Source: Dyadobacter soli
GTDB taxonomy: Bacteria > Bacteroidota > Bacteroidia > Cytophagales > Spirosomataceae
Length of the DNA stretch: 64,000 nucleotides
Assembly: GCF_900101885.1 (NCBI RefSeq)
Contig: NZ_FNAN01000009.1
Location: 1 to 64,000, forward strand
Direction of reading: 5' to 3'
Shown here: one piece after another, positions 54,438-63,400 of the stretch
Layout of the letters: each line of letters opens with the position of its first letter
Position numbering within the stretch: the first letter of the stretch is position 1
Position numbers and translations under genes: made by a program
The notes under the pieces: generated by a model
Database searches by the model: none
What the model saw: only the letters and a program-made list of their open reading frames with translations
What the model was told of the DNA's origin: nothing

Positions 54438-54516
54438 TGTGTTTTTGCAAGTAGTGTTGTAATAAGGTTGAATACATAGTATCCCAGAAGCCCGATTGTT
54501 AAGATCGGGCTTTTTT
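54402..54516 (+). promoter_or_regulatory. Attenuator region of the his operon
   Basis: Alternative pairings can be traced. AGCC (54408-54411) pairs with GGCT (54416-54419); CATCA of the His codons (54402-54406) pairs with TGATG (54435-54439). GGCTTTCGG (54416-54424) can instead pair with CCAGAAGCC (54484-54492) at eight of nine positions, which would block the terminator's 5' arm. A ribosome stalled at the His codons would cover AGCC and free GGCTTTCGG for the antiterminator. This is a model from sequence only. Confidence 0.65.
54488..54516 (+). terminator. Attenuator terminator before hisH
   Basis: AAGCCCGAT (54488-54496) and ATCGGGCTT (54504-54512) form a perfect 9-bp stem with a 7-nt loop, and T6 (54511-54516) follows. 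It lies between the leader peptide and hisH. Confidence 0.9.
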
Positions 54517-54543
54517 GTTGTCGATTTCAAGCACAAGATTGGT

Positions 54544-55131
54544 ATGAAAACCGTCATTATCAAATACAATGCAGGCAACGTGCAGTCGGTCATGTACGCG
54601 CTCGACCGCATTGGCGCAAGCTATCTTTACACCGACGATGAGGCCGAGATCCGCTCTGCCGACAAGGTGATTTTTCCGGGCGTGGGCGAGGCCAGCACCA
54701 CTATGAGTTACCTCCGCAATGTGGGCCTCGACAAGGTAATTCCTTCCTTAAAACAGCCGGTTTTCGGGACTTGCGTGGGCATGCAGCTCATGTGCCGCTT
54801 TTCGGAAGAGAATAATACCCAATGCATGGGTATTTTCGATGTGGATGTGAAGCGTTTTCCGGCAGATGCAGGCCTGAAAGTGCCGCATATGGGCTGGAAC
54901 AATATTTCCAGCTACCAGTCGCCGCTTACCGCCGGCCTGCCCGACAATGCGTACGTCTATTTCGTACACAGCTATGCGGCGCCGGTGTGCGAATATACCG
55001 TCGCGAGCTGCGATTACGCATTGCCATTCAGCGCGATGCTGCACAAGGACAACTTCTACGCGGCCCAGTTCCACTGCGAGATAAGCGGGAACGCCGGCCA
55101 GCAAATCCTCGAAAATTTTCTCAAACTCTGA
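54544..55131 (+). CDS. hisH: Imidazole glycerol phosphate synthase, glutaminase subunit
   Basis: 195 residues from ATG 54544; an upstream ATG at 54496 lies inside the terminator and is rejected. Glutamine amidotransferase class I: VFGTCVGMQLMC has the nucleophilic Cys, and the His and Glu of the triad are in YAAQFHCEIS. HisH supplies ammonia to HisF to form IGP and AICAR in histidine synthesis. First gene after the leader, followed by hisA after 21 bp. Confidence 0.95.
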   Translation: MKTVIIKYNAGNVQSVMYALDRIGASYLYTDDEAEIRSADKVIFPGVGEASTTMSYLRNVGLDKVIPSLKQPVFGTCVGMQLMCRFSEENNTQCMGIFDVDVKRFPADAGLKVPHMGWNNISSYQSPLTAGLPDNAYVYFVHSYAAPVCEYTVASCDYALPFSAMLHKDNFYAAQFHCEISGNAGQQILENFLKL

Positions 55132-55152
55132 TAACCGTCTGCCCCGAAACCC

Positions 55153-55875
55153 ATGATCCAGATTATCCCCGCTATCGACCTGATTGAAGGCAAATGCGTA
55201 CGCCTTACCCAGGGAGATTATGGTCAGAAGAAGATTTACAATGAAAACCCGCTCGAAGTCGCGCAGCAATTCGAAGACGCCGGGCTGAAAAGGCTGCATT
55301 TGGTGGATTTGGACGGTGCAAAAGCGAAAAAGGTCGTCAATTGGAAGGTATTGGAAAAAATTACTTCCAAAACTTCCCTGCATGTGGATTTCGGCGGGGG
55401 TGTACAATCGGATGACGACTTGAAAATTGCATTCGAAAGCGGCGCGAAGCAGGTTACCGGCGGAAGCATCGCCGTAAAGCAGCCCGATCTGTTCGAGCAT
55501 TGGCTTAAAACTTACGGTGGGGAAAAGATTATTCTCGGCGCGGATGCGAAAAACGAGAAAATCGCCGTCAGCGGCTGGGAAGAAGGTACCAGCATTTGGG
55601 TGTATGATTTTGTGGAAGAATATGTGGAGAAAGGCGTGAAATATACCATCAGCACCGATGTAGCCAAGGACGGCCTCCTGCAAGGCCCTTCATTTGATTT
55701 ATACAAAAACCTCCAAGACAAATGCCCCGACCTGAACATTATCGCCAGCGGCGGCATTGCGGGTATCGAGGACGTGGAGAAACTGGCGGAAATGAATATC
55801 TACGGCGTGATCATCGGTAAAGCGATTTACGAAAACCGGATCAGCCTGGCCGATTTACAGCGTTTTTCAGTTTAA
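55153..55875 (+). CDS. hisA: ProFAR isomerase (HisA)
   Basis: 240 residues, TIM barrel. It begins [20 protein letters not shown] with the first catalytic Asp, has [13 protein letters not shown], and the second Asp is in [13 protein letters not shown]. It isomerises ProFAR to PRFAR in histidine synthesis. It lies 21 bp after hisH and 3 bp before hisF. Confidence 0.96.
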   Translation: MIQIIPAIDLIEGKCVRLTQGDYGQKKIYNENPLEVAQQFEDAGLKRLHLVDLDGAKAKKVVNWKVLEKITSKTSLHVDFGGGVQSDDDLKIAFESGAKQVTGGSIAVKQPDLFEHWLKTYGGEKIILGADAKNEKIAVSGWEEGTSIWVYDFVEEYVEKGVKYTISTDVAKDGLLQGPSFDLYKNLQDKCPDLNIIASGGIAGIEDVEKLAEMNIYGVIIGKAIYENRISLADLQRFSV

Positions 55876-55878
55876 AAT

Positions 55879-56652
55879 ATGCTTACGAAACGAATCATTC
55901 CCTGTCTGGATGTTAAAGACGGCCGGACGGTCAAAGGGGTCAATTTTGTGAACCTGCGCGATGCGGGCGACGCCGTGGAGCTGGGCGCGATGTACGCCGC
56001 GCAGGGCGCCGACGAGCTGGTTTACCTCGATATTACCGCCACTGTCGACGGCCGTTCGACATTTATCGACCTCGTCCGCAGAGTAGCGCAGACCATTAAT
56101 ATACCTTTTACGGTCGGCGGAGGCATTTCCTCGATCGCGGACGTGTCGGCGCTCCTGCATGCGGGCGCGGACAAGGTGTCGATTAACTCGGCTGCTGTGC
56201 GGAATCCCGATTTGATCAACGAACTGTCGCTGGAATTCGGGAGCCAGTGCATTGTAGTGGCGATCGATACGCGTTATATCGAAACCGAGAACGGCTTCGA
56301 GCACATCGTGCACACGCATGGGGGCAGGAAAGCGACGGAAATACGGTCGATACCCTGGGCGAAGGAGGTGGAAGAGCGCGGCGCAGGCGAAATCCTGCTC
56401 ACATCGATGGATACCGACGGTACGAAAGCCGGTTTTGCACTGGAGCTGACCTCGACCATTTCGGGTAATGCGAATATTCCGGTGATCGCTTCCGGCGGCG
56501 CGGGGAATATGGAGCACTTTTACGATGTTTTCACCGAAGGAAAAGCCGACGCCGGATTAGCGGCAAGCATTTTCCACTTCCGGGAAATCGATATTCCGGA
56601 TTTGAAGGATTATCTCCAAAACAAGGACCTGCCGATCCGGATGACCCGGTAA
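55879..56652 (+). CDS. hisF: Imidazole glycerol phosphate synthase, cyclase subunit
   Basis: 257 residues, TIM barrel homologous to His[20 protein letters not shown] holds catalytic Asp 11-type residue, and the second Asp is in [14 protein letters not shown]. It joins HisH to make IGP. Separated from hisA by 3 bp and from hisIE by 92 bp in which no further feature is seen. Confidence 0.96.
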   Translation: MLTKRIIPCLDVKDGRTVKGVNFVNLRDAGDAVELGAMYAAQGADELVYLDITATVDGRSTFIDLVRRVAQTINIPFTVGGGISSIADVSALLHAGADKVSINSAAVRNPDLINELSLEFGSQCIVVAIDTRYIETENGFEHIVHTHGGRKATEIRSIPWAKEVEERGAGEILLTSMDTDGTKAGFALELTSTISGNANIPVIASGGAGNMEHFYDVFTEGKADAGLAASIFHFREIDIPDLKDYLQNKDLPIRMTR

Positions 56653-56744
56653 TGGCGCGGAGTTTTATCAAATACATTAAACCGGCAGGCCTGCGAGCCT
56701 CCATGCTGCGGACCGGACGGATGTTTTAATTGACATAACCACAA

Positions 56745-57386
56745 ATGAGCGAGACGTTTTCAACCATTGACTTCAATAAATCGGCCGACGGCCTGGTACC
56801 GGCTGTTATCCAGGATGTGAATACCGGTAAAGTGCTGATGCTCGGCTATATGAATGCCGAAGCGCTGGACGTGACCCGCCAGCAGGGTACCGTTACTTTT
56901 TATAGCCGCAGCAAACAACGCCTGTGGACGAAAGGGGAGACGTCGGGTAACTTTTTGTTTGTAAACGACATTGCAGCCGACTGCGATGGCGATACATTGC
57001 TCATTAAGGCCACCCCCGCAGGCCCGGTTTGCCACACGGGTGCGGATACCTGTTTTGGGGAAAAAAATAGCCAGCCTGAAATTGCCGACACACGTTCGGG
57101 CGAAGCTGCATTTCTGAATTATCTGCAAAAGGAAGTAATTCGTGAAAGAAAACTCAATCCTTCGGACGAGTCTTATACGAGCAGCCTTTTCAAAAAGGGA
57201 ATCAATAAAATCGCGCAGAAAGTAGGGGAAGAGGCGGTCGAAGTTGTCATCGAATCGAAGGATAATGACGACGGTCTTTTCAAGAATGAAGTGTCGGATT
57301 TGCTGTTCCACCTGCTCGTTTTGCTGGAACAAAAAAACATTGACTTAGATGAGGTAATTGACGTACTTCGTAGCCGTCACCAATAA
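56745..57386 (+). CDS. hisIE: Bifunctional PR-AMP cyclohydrolase / PR-ATP pyrophosphatase
   Basis: 213 residues, a fusion. Residues 1-110 are HisI (VQDVNTGKVLMLGYMNAEAL-like segment, SRSKQRLWTKGETSGNF, DCDGDTLL and CHTGADTCF, metal-binding Asp and Cys). Residues about 120-213 are HisE (SYTSSLFKKGINKIAQKVGE and EAVEVVIESKDND). They carry out steps 2 and 3 of histidine synthesis. The genes hisG, hisD, hisC and hisB are not in the window. Confidence 0.95.
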   Translation: MSETFSTIDFNKSADGLVPAVIQDVNTGKVLMLGYMNAEALDVTRQQGTVTFYSRSKQRLWTKGETSGNFLFVNDIAADCDGDTLLIKATPAGPVCHTGADTCFGEKNSQPEIADTRSGEAAFLNYLQKEVIRERKLNPSDESYTSSLFKKGINKIAQKVGEEAVEVVIESKDNDDGLFKNEVSDLLFHLLVLLEQKNIDLDEVIDVLRSRHQ

Positions 57387-57399
57387 AAACCAGATCGGT

Positions 57400-57735
57400 A
57401 TGAAATTACTCCTGCGTCTTGTAATCAGTACTTTGGCGATCGTTGTCGCCGCTAATTTGGTGCCCGGTGTATGGGTTGCAAGTATGGGCACGGCGGTTAT
57501 TGTAGCCATTGTGTTGGGTATCCTGAACACATTCCTCAAACCAATCCTGCAAATCCTCGCATTACCCATTACAATCCTGACGCTGGGGTTATTCTATTTC
57601 GTCGTCAATGTATTTATCATTTACCTGGCTGCTTCGCTGGTCGATGGTTTCCGGGTTGACGGTTTCATTTCCGCACTCATATTCGGTCTGGTTGTTTCAG
57701 TAGTCTCGGCAATCCTTGGTATGTTTTTGGATTAA
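57400..57735 (+). CDS. Phage holin family IV-like small membrane protein
   Basis: 111 residues from ATG 57400 (MKLLLRLVISTLAIVVAANL) with four hydrophobic segments and the family feature ILNTFLKPILQILALPITIL. Widespread in bacteria, annotated as 'phage holin family' but usually chromosomal and of unknown function. It starts 13 bp after hisIE, probably read through from it. Confidence 0.85.
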   Translation: MKLLLRLVISTLAIVVAANLVPGVWVASMGTAVIVAIVLGILNTFLKPILQILALPITILTLGLFYFVVNVFIIYLAASLVDGFRVDGFISALIFGLVVSVVSAILGMFLD

Positions 57736-57776
57736 TGTGAAAAAAGTCTGTTGTTCAGACCTAAATACATTTCACA
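57736..57776 (+). other. Nested hairpin between two membrane-protein genes
   Basis: TGTGAAA (57736-57742) pairs with TTTCACA (57770-57776) and, inside, GTCTG with CAGAC (57746-57760). There is no T-run. It may mark an RNA processing site between the genes. Confidence 0.45.
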
Positions 57777-57795
57777 TGATTTGAAATTTACCGCT

Positions 57796-58134
57796 ATGCT
57801 GAGTCAACTGGAAGAAATCAAGGACACCCTTTTTAAATATTTCGAAACACGCATCGACCTATTTAAAATCGAGACCCGTGACAAGATCGAGCGGGCCGTC
57901 GTAATGGGGATCTATGCGGCCATACTGCTTTGCCTGGGCCTTACGATCCTGATTCTGCTCGTCATTTTGCTCGGGACATTCCTGAACAAGTGGCTGCACA
58001 GCGACTACCTGGGCTTTGTGATATTGCTCGGTGTATTCATTCTCAAACTGACTGTTACTATCATCTGGAGAGAAACCTGGATCAGGCTGATCCGGAAAAT
58101 AATCGTTCGTTTTGTCAGCGTGAAGGAGGAATAA
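57796..58134 (+). CDS. Phage holin-like (actinobacteriophage holin X-type) membrane protein
   Basis: 112 residues from ATG 57796 (MLSQLEEIKDTLFKYFETR). An amphipathic N-terminal helix is followed by two membrane helices (GIYAAILLCLGLTILILLVI and LGFVILLGVFILKLTVTII) and a basic tail. Family members are often in pairs with a small helical protein such as the next gene. Function unknown; inner membrane. Confidence 0.8.
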   Translation: MLSQLEEIKDTLFKYFETRIDLFKIETRDKIERAVVMGIYAAILLCLGLTILILLVILLGTFLNKWLHSDYLGFVILLGVFILKLTVTIIWRETWIRLIRKIIVRFVSVKEE

Positions 58135-58231
58135 TGCTTTTTGGCTGCTTTATTTGGCAATAAGTTTCTCTGAATTGCTATTTTTGGATTCCTTTTGAAA
58201 AATTCTCAGGCACTATTTAAACAGATATGAA

Positions 58232-58636
58232 ATGAGTTCTTCAATAGATTCTTCGGTAAAAATCACGAAGCCGTTTTCATCGGACACGGACAAGGACAAA
58301 GAAGATTTGTTGCAGGATGCAGATCTGTACCGCGACAAGCTGGAAACACAATGGAGCGGGCTTAAACAGGAAGCCACTACTTACGGCAAGCAGGCGCTGG
58401 TGATCGGCGGGGTAATGGCGACGACGTTCGTGGTCATGAATGCATTGCTGCCTAAGGGGAAAAAGAGAAAGGAAATTTTGGTCGAGCCGGTTAAGCCTGT
58501 CGAAAAGAAAGTCACCAAAATCAAAACCCAGTCTGCGGTCGGACAAGCCGTTCAAAGTTTAGCCTGGACATTGGCTGTGGGGTGGGCGCGCCAGAAGCTG
58601 AAACATTTAATTGAAGACGAACGTAAAACCGAATGA
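58232..58636 (+). CDS. Small hypothetical protein with one membrane segment
   Basis: 134 residues. A charged N-terminal helix (DTDKDKEDLLQDADLYRDKL) is followed by one hydrophobic segment (ALVIGGVMATTFVVMNALL) and a Lys/Val-rich tail. No domain is recognised. Its last codons overlap the next gene (ATGA). A TATTTTTG box (58179-58186) 46 bp upstream, with TTTG 22 nt earlier, could be a promoter. A membrane-envelope role is inferred from its neighbours. Confidence 0.7.
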   Translation: MSSSIDSSVKITKPFSSDTDKDKEDLLQDADLYRDKLETQWSGLKQEATTYGKQALVIGGVMATTFVVMNALLPKGKKRKEILVEPVKPVEKKVTKIKTQSAVGQAVQSLAWTLAVGWARQKLKHLIEDERKTE

Positions 58637-59406
58637 AAGCAGCGAAACATCAAATCGCAGACCTCCTTTCCGAACGTAAAGCAGAAAAAAGGAAATCGTT
58701 TGCTGTTCTCCTTGATCCGGATAAAATTAACCTTTCCACATTCCCGAAATTCCTCGAATACGCGGCTGGGCACGGCGTTGACTTCTTTTTTGTAGGCGGA
58801 AGCCTCATTACCAATTACGCCATCGACAAGCTGATTGCCGCCATTCACGAATATACAAGCATTCCCGCGATACTTTTCCCCGGCAGCAGCCTGCATATCG
58901 AGCCCTCGGCCGATGCCATTCTGCTCCTTTCGCTGATCTCCGGCCGTAATCCCGAGCTGCTGATCGGGCAGCACGTTATCGCCGCACCGTTACTCAAAAG
59001 AAGCGGCCTGGAAGTGCTTCCGACAGGCTATATGCTCATCGAAAGCGGCAAGCTCACCACCGTATCCTACATTAGTAATACCACCCCGCTCCCGCGCGAC
59101 AAGCCGGGCATTGCGGCCTGCACTGCATTGGCGGGTGAATACCTGGGTTTGCAAAACATTTTCCTCGACGCTGGAAGCGGTGCATTGTTCCCGGTTCCGG
59201 GTGAAACCATTGCAGCTGTCCGCGCGGCTGTGGACACGCCGATTATCGTCGGTGGCGGCATCGATTCTTACGAAAAAGCCGATGCGGCATTGAACGCCGG
59301 CGCGGATGTGATCGTAGTCGGTAACGGCATCGAAGCCAACCAGGAATTGTTACCGGAAGTGGCTGCATGTGTGCGGGCTTACAACGAAAAGTTGCAGAGT
59401 GTTTAG
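58633..59406 (+). CDS. Geranylgeranyl-/heptaprenylglyceryl-phosphate synthase
   Basis: 257 residues, TIM-barrel PcrB/GGGPS family. VLLDPDKINLSTFP and FFFVGGSLITN are the phosphate/prenyl-binding loops, PTGYMLIESGKLTTV and LDAGSGAL the active site, and PIIVGGGIDSYEKADAALNA the C-terminal phosphate loop. The enzyme couples a polyprenyl diphosphate with glycerol-1-phosphate, the first step of an archaeal-type ether lipid; members are known in Bacteroidota, where the final product is unclear. Start overlaps the upstream gene (ATGA). Confidence 0.92.
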   Translation: MKAAKHQIADLLSERKAEKRKSFAVLLDPDKINLSTFPKFLEYAAGHGVDFFFVGGSLITNYAIDKLIAAIHEYTSIPAILFPGSSLHIEPSADAILLLSLISGRNPELLIGQHVIAAPLLKRSGLEVLPTGYMLIESGKLTTVSYISNTTPLPRDKPGIAACTALAGEYLGLQNIFLDAGSGALFPVPGETIAAVRAAVDTPIIVGGGIDSYEKADAALNAGADVIVVGNGIEANQELLPEVAACVRAYNEKLQSV

Positions 59407-59521
59407 GGGGATAGGGGGAATTAATAGGACAAATTAAAGCGAATTAAGAATTTTCTAAGGAAATTTTAAGTTCTTGGAAAAATACAAACTCAAAATTTAG
59501 GAATATTCAATTCGATGATAT

Positions 59522-59529
59522 TACCTTTG
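59522..59529 (+). promoter_or_regulatory. -7 box before the small lipoprotein gene
   Basis: TACCTTTG matches TAnnTTTG exactly, 26 bp before the ATG. A TTTA at 59496-59499, 22 nt upstream, is a poor -33. Confidence 0.5.
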
Positions 59530-59555
59530 TATCGAACCTTAATTACACCCAAGAA

Positions 59556-59744
59556 ATGAAAAAATTCTTTGCATTTGCGTTTGTTGCCGGGATGGTAGCT
59601 TTCGCTGCTTGTACTAGCAAACCTGCTGACGAATCAGCTGATACTACTGCTGTAACTGTTGAAACTCCTGCTGTTGACACAACTGTTGTTGATACAACTG
59701 CTGCTGCTGCTGACACTACTGCTGCTGATACTACTAAGAAGTAA
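59556..59744 (+). CDS. Small lipoprotein with Thr/Asp/Ala repeats
   Basis: 62 residues. The lipobox is VAFAACTSKPAD (Cys about 19) after a clear signal peptide (MKKFFAFAFVAGM). The mature 44 residues are low-complexity: repeats of DTT, AAADTT and VDTT ending in KK. It is not a known family. The own promoter-like box and a strong terminator mark it as a single gene, possibly highly expressed. Confidence 0.85.
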   Translation: MKKFFAFAFVAGMVAFAACTSKPADESADTTAVTVETPAVDTTVVDTTAAAADTTAADTTKK

Positions 59745-59768
59745 TCAGACGTACAAGTCGAAAATCTT

Positions 59769-59803
59769 GAAAAGCCCTATGAAAGTAGGGCTTTTCTTTT
59801 TTT
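59769..59803 (+). terminator. Strong terminator after the small lipoprotein gene
   Basis: GAAAAGCCCTA (59769-59779) and TAGGGCTTTTC (59786-59796) form a perfect 11-bp stem with a 6-nt loop, and a run of seven T follows. Confidence 0.95.
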
Positions 59804-59812
59804 ATTCGGGGT

Positions 59813-60427
59813 ATGAAAAATGTGTCTTTGGGTTCGTATGTGCCGGATGGAACGGCTGAGTATTGCCAGGAGTTGTATCGCACCCACCGCTTTGATTTCT
59901 TTCTCTCGCGCCCGCGCCGTACCCGCCTGGGCGATTTCACGGTAAAGCCGGGCGTGGTGCCCCGCATCACGGTGAATGTCAATCTGAATCCTTACAGCTT
60001 TCTCATCACTTACCTGCACGAAGTAGCGCATTGTGTGGTACATTATAAGTACAAAGGCCGCGGCCGCAGAAGGGTAGCGCCCCACGGTGCCGAATGGAAG
60101 CACGAGTTCCGCGAATTATTATTGCCGGTCATGCATGAAAGCATTTTTCCCGAAGACATTCTCGTGCATTTGCTTCGTTATGCTCAAAACCCCGCCGCGT
60201 CTACCGGCGGCGACCAGAAATTGTTTAATGCGCTCAGAAAATACGACGAGCAGGAATTGACTACCGGCAAAGTATGCCTGTTTCAGCTGGACGAAGGCAC
60301 GAACTTCGTGTTCCAGAACAGGACATTCACCCGCGGCACGCTCAGGCGCACACGCGTACTCTGCACAGACAAGGCCTCTCAACGTCTCTACACGATCCCA
60401 GCCCATGCATTGGTTGAAGCATGCTGA
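59813..60427 (+). CDS. SprT-like zinc-metalloprotease-domain protein
   Basis: 204 residues. Zinc motif HEVAHCVVHYK (HExxH) with the third ligand likely in HGAEWKHEF, as in SprT/Spartan. The C-terminal half contains LRKYDEQELTTGKVCLFQLD and ends in a basic region. SprT proteins may cleave DNA-protein crosslinks, but this small bacterial type is uncharacterised. Its last 23 bp overlap porU, so the two are probably co-transcribed. Confidence 0.85.
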   Translation: MKNVSLGSYVPDGTAEYCQELYRTHRFDFFLSRPRRTRLGDFTVKPGVVPRITVNVNLNPYSFLITYLHEVAHCVVHYKYKGRGRRRVAPHGAEWKHEFRELLLPVMHESIFPEDILVHLLRYAQNPAASTGGDQKLFNALRKYDEQELTTGKVCLFQLDEGTNFVFQNRTFTRGTLRRTRVLCTDKASQRLYTIPAHALVEAC

Positions 60428-63400
60428 TGTCCGGAAAATAGCCCTTCGTACAGCTTTGAGCTGTGTGGCGGCGCTGGTTTCCTTTTTTTCCTATGCACAA
60501 AAATCGGTATTGTCGGACGGGCAATGGTTCAAGCTGGCTGTGACGGAGTCGGGCATTTACCGTGTCGATGCGGAACTGCTTTCCAAAATGGGCGTGGATG
60601 TTGCCTCTGTGAAGCCCGCGGGTATTCGTATTTACGGAAATGGTGGGGCAATGCTGCCGCAATCCAATAAATCGGGCTACGTGAATGCATTAACGGAGAA
60701 TGCGATCTGGGTCAGCGGCGAGGAGGACGGGAAGTTCGACAAAGGCGACGCCGTCTATTTCTACGCCGAAGGCCCTCACGTCATTCAGTATAATGCGGCA
60801 AAAGCCGAGCTCCGGCATCAGATCAACTACTATTCCGATTCGAGTTTTTACTTTATCACGTTTGGTGAAAGCAATGGTTTGAGGGTCAAATCCGGCACCG
60901 GGCTTTCAGTTAATGCTTCCAAAACCGTCAACCAGTTCGATGATTACTGGTACCACGAAACGGAATCGTCCAATACGCTTAAATCGGGTAGGGAATGGTG
61001 GGGCGAATACTTGGGTGGCTCGGGATTTAGTACGAATGTAAATATGCCGGGCGTGGTTCCGTCCTCGGACTTTATCGTGAGGACGTCGGCGATCGGGGCC
61101 GCGCAAGTGCCGACCCGCTTTATTTGGCAGGTAAATGGCGGCGAGATTGGTCAGGAAGGGATTGGAACAGTAAGCCCTGGTACTTACGATGTGAAGGCGT
61201 TGCAGTCGGGCGCTACTTATATTGTCAAGAATGTGCCGGCTTCCGGCAATTTTACAATCGGTGTTACCTATAATAAGAATGGACAGAGCTCGGCGGAGGC
61301 TTACCTGGACTATGTTAGCTTACAGGTAAAGCGGGAATTGAGGCATTATGAAGGCCAGCAAATCTATAACTTCCTGCCGCAGTTGTCGGATACCGTTACC
61401 TACCAGTTTGCAGGTTCTTCAGAGGATTTCAGTCTTTGGAATATAACAAATCCGCTGACGCCGCTTTCCATTTCTCAAAAAGATGCAACCGGCGCTTTCC
61501 GCTGGACCGCTTCGGGAGCCAAAGTCCTTCAAAAATACATTGGTTTTAAACCGGGGGATGCGTTCCAGCCTGCACACTGGCAGCGTGTCGCCAACCAGCA
61601 TATCGTAGCATCGCCAACGCCCGATATGCTCATTGTGACGCCCGCGGCTTGGGCGCAGGAAGCCAACCGCCTGGCCGGGTTCAGAAATAGCCATGATGGA
61701 CTGGACGTGCTCGTCGTAACGACGGACCAGATATATAATGAATACGCCTCGGGCCGACCGGACATTACCGCCATCCGTGATTTCACCCGCCAGCTTTACC
61801 AAAAAACGCCGGGCAAATTGAAATACCTTTTGCTGTTCGGCGACGCGACGTACGATTACCGGAATTTGCTTCAAAACCAGTCGCAGCCGCAGCGGGCAGC
61901 GTGGGTGCCTGTGTACGAGAGCCGCGAGTCGCTGAACCCGGTTTATACCTACTCTTCCGACGACTATTTCGGGTTCATGGAGGCCAATGAGGGCGATTGG
62001 AACGAAACGACGGCCGGTGACCATACAGTGGACATTGGCATTGGAAGGTTACCCGCAAAATCACTTGCAGAAGCGAAAATCGTGGTGGATAAGCTGGTGC
62101 GTTACGAATCGTCGTTCGGGATATGGAAGAATTCGGTGCGGTTCGTGGCCGACGATGGCGACGGGAATATTCACCAGCGTCACGCCGACCAGCTTGCTAC
62201 GCTTATCCAGGGACGGATGCTTCCGGCGAGGTCGTTTATTGACGAAGTACCACAAACCACGACTGACGCCGGACAGAAAGCGCCCGCCATCAACAAGGCC
62301 ATTCGGAATGCGATCGACAATGGCACATTGATATTAAATTATACCGGCCACGGAGGTACCAGCGGCTGGGCAGAGGAGCAGGTACTGACGCTCGCTGACA
62401 TGCTTTCGAGCCGCGGCATCGACAATTTACCGTTGTTGATCACGGCTACCTGTGATTTCGGCCGTTACGACGACCCGGGAGTAGTTTCCGGTGCCGAATT
62501 AATGGTTCTCAGCCCGAAAGGAGCGGCGGTAGGCGCGATCAGCACTACAAGGTCGGTTTATTCCAGCACTAATTTTGCTTTAAATAAAGCATTTTATGAA
62601 GCCCTGCTGAATGCAAAGCCAGGCGAGCGGCTGGGTGATTTTTTTGAATACACCAAAAACAATGCGCTGGCTGGCAGCCTGAACCGGAATTTTACACTAC
62701 TGGCCGATCCGTCGATGCTCTTGACGCCCGGGAAGAAAGGAATGCGGTGGAATGCACCGCCCGACACGCTACGCGCTTTACAAAAAATAACGCTTCAAGC
62801 CGAAGTTTTCGACCGGGAAACCGGCAAGCTGGATGCGGATTTCAACGGTACGGCCAGGCTGGTGGTTTACGACAAGCCGATCGAGTTCCGGACATTAGGG
62901 AATGAGGGCAGCCCGGAGGCGTATACCGAGTTTCGGAGCAAGCTTTTTGATGGAAATGTGTCGGTGAAAGCGGGCCGGTTGCAATGCAGCTTCCAAATGC
63001 CCAGGGATATCGATTACCGCATTGGGATCGGGCGCGCGAGCTTGTATGCCGTGCGTAGCGACAGTACGGAAGATGCTTCGGCGCAGCTGGCAGTTGTCGT
63101 CGGAGGAAGCGCCGCGCAGCAGAAGGATACCATCCCGCCGAAGCTTGCGGGTTACCTGAATACGCCTGCATTCCGGGATGGAGATACCGTTGAACCGTCG
63201 TCGGTACTGGTGCTGCAAATGAGCGATGCGAGCGGGATCAATATCTCGCGGGCTGGCATCGGGCACGACATTACGATGACTTTAAATGATACTTTGACGG
63301 TCGTTTTGAATGATTATTACGTGGCGGACCTCGATAATTACCAGTCGGGGACTATCAATTATCCGTTAAATAATCTGCCTGCCGGAAAATATATTGTCCG

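Noticed and set aside
54488..54516. T-box or riboswitch before hisH
   Set aside because: No T-box (TGGN-type) or specifier loop is seen; the His-rich leader peptide explains the terminator better.
57400..58134. Prophage remnant suggested by two 'holin' genes
   Set aside because: Both families are common chromosomal membrane proteins in bacteria; no other phage gene adjoins.
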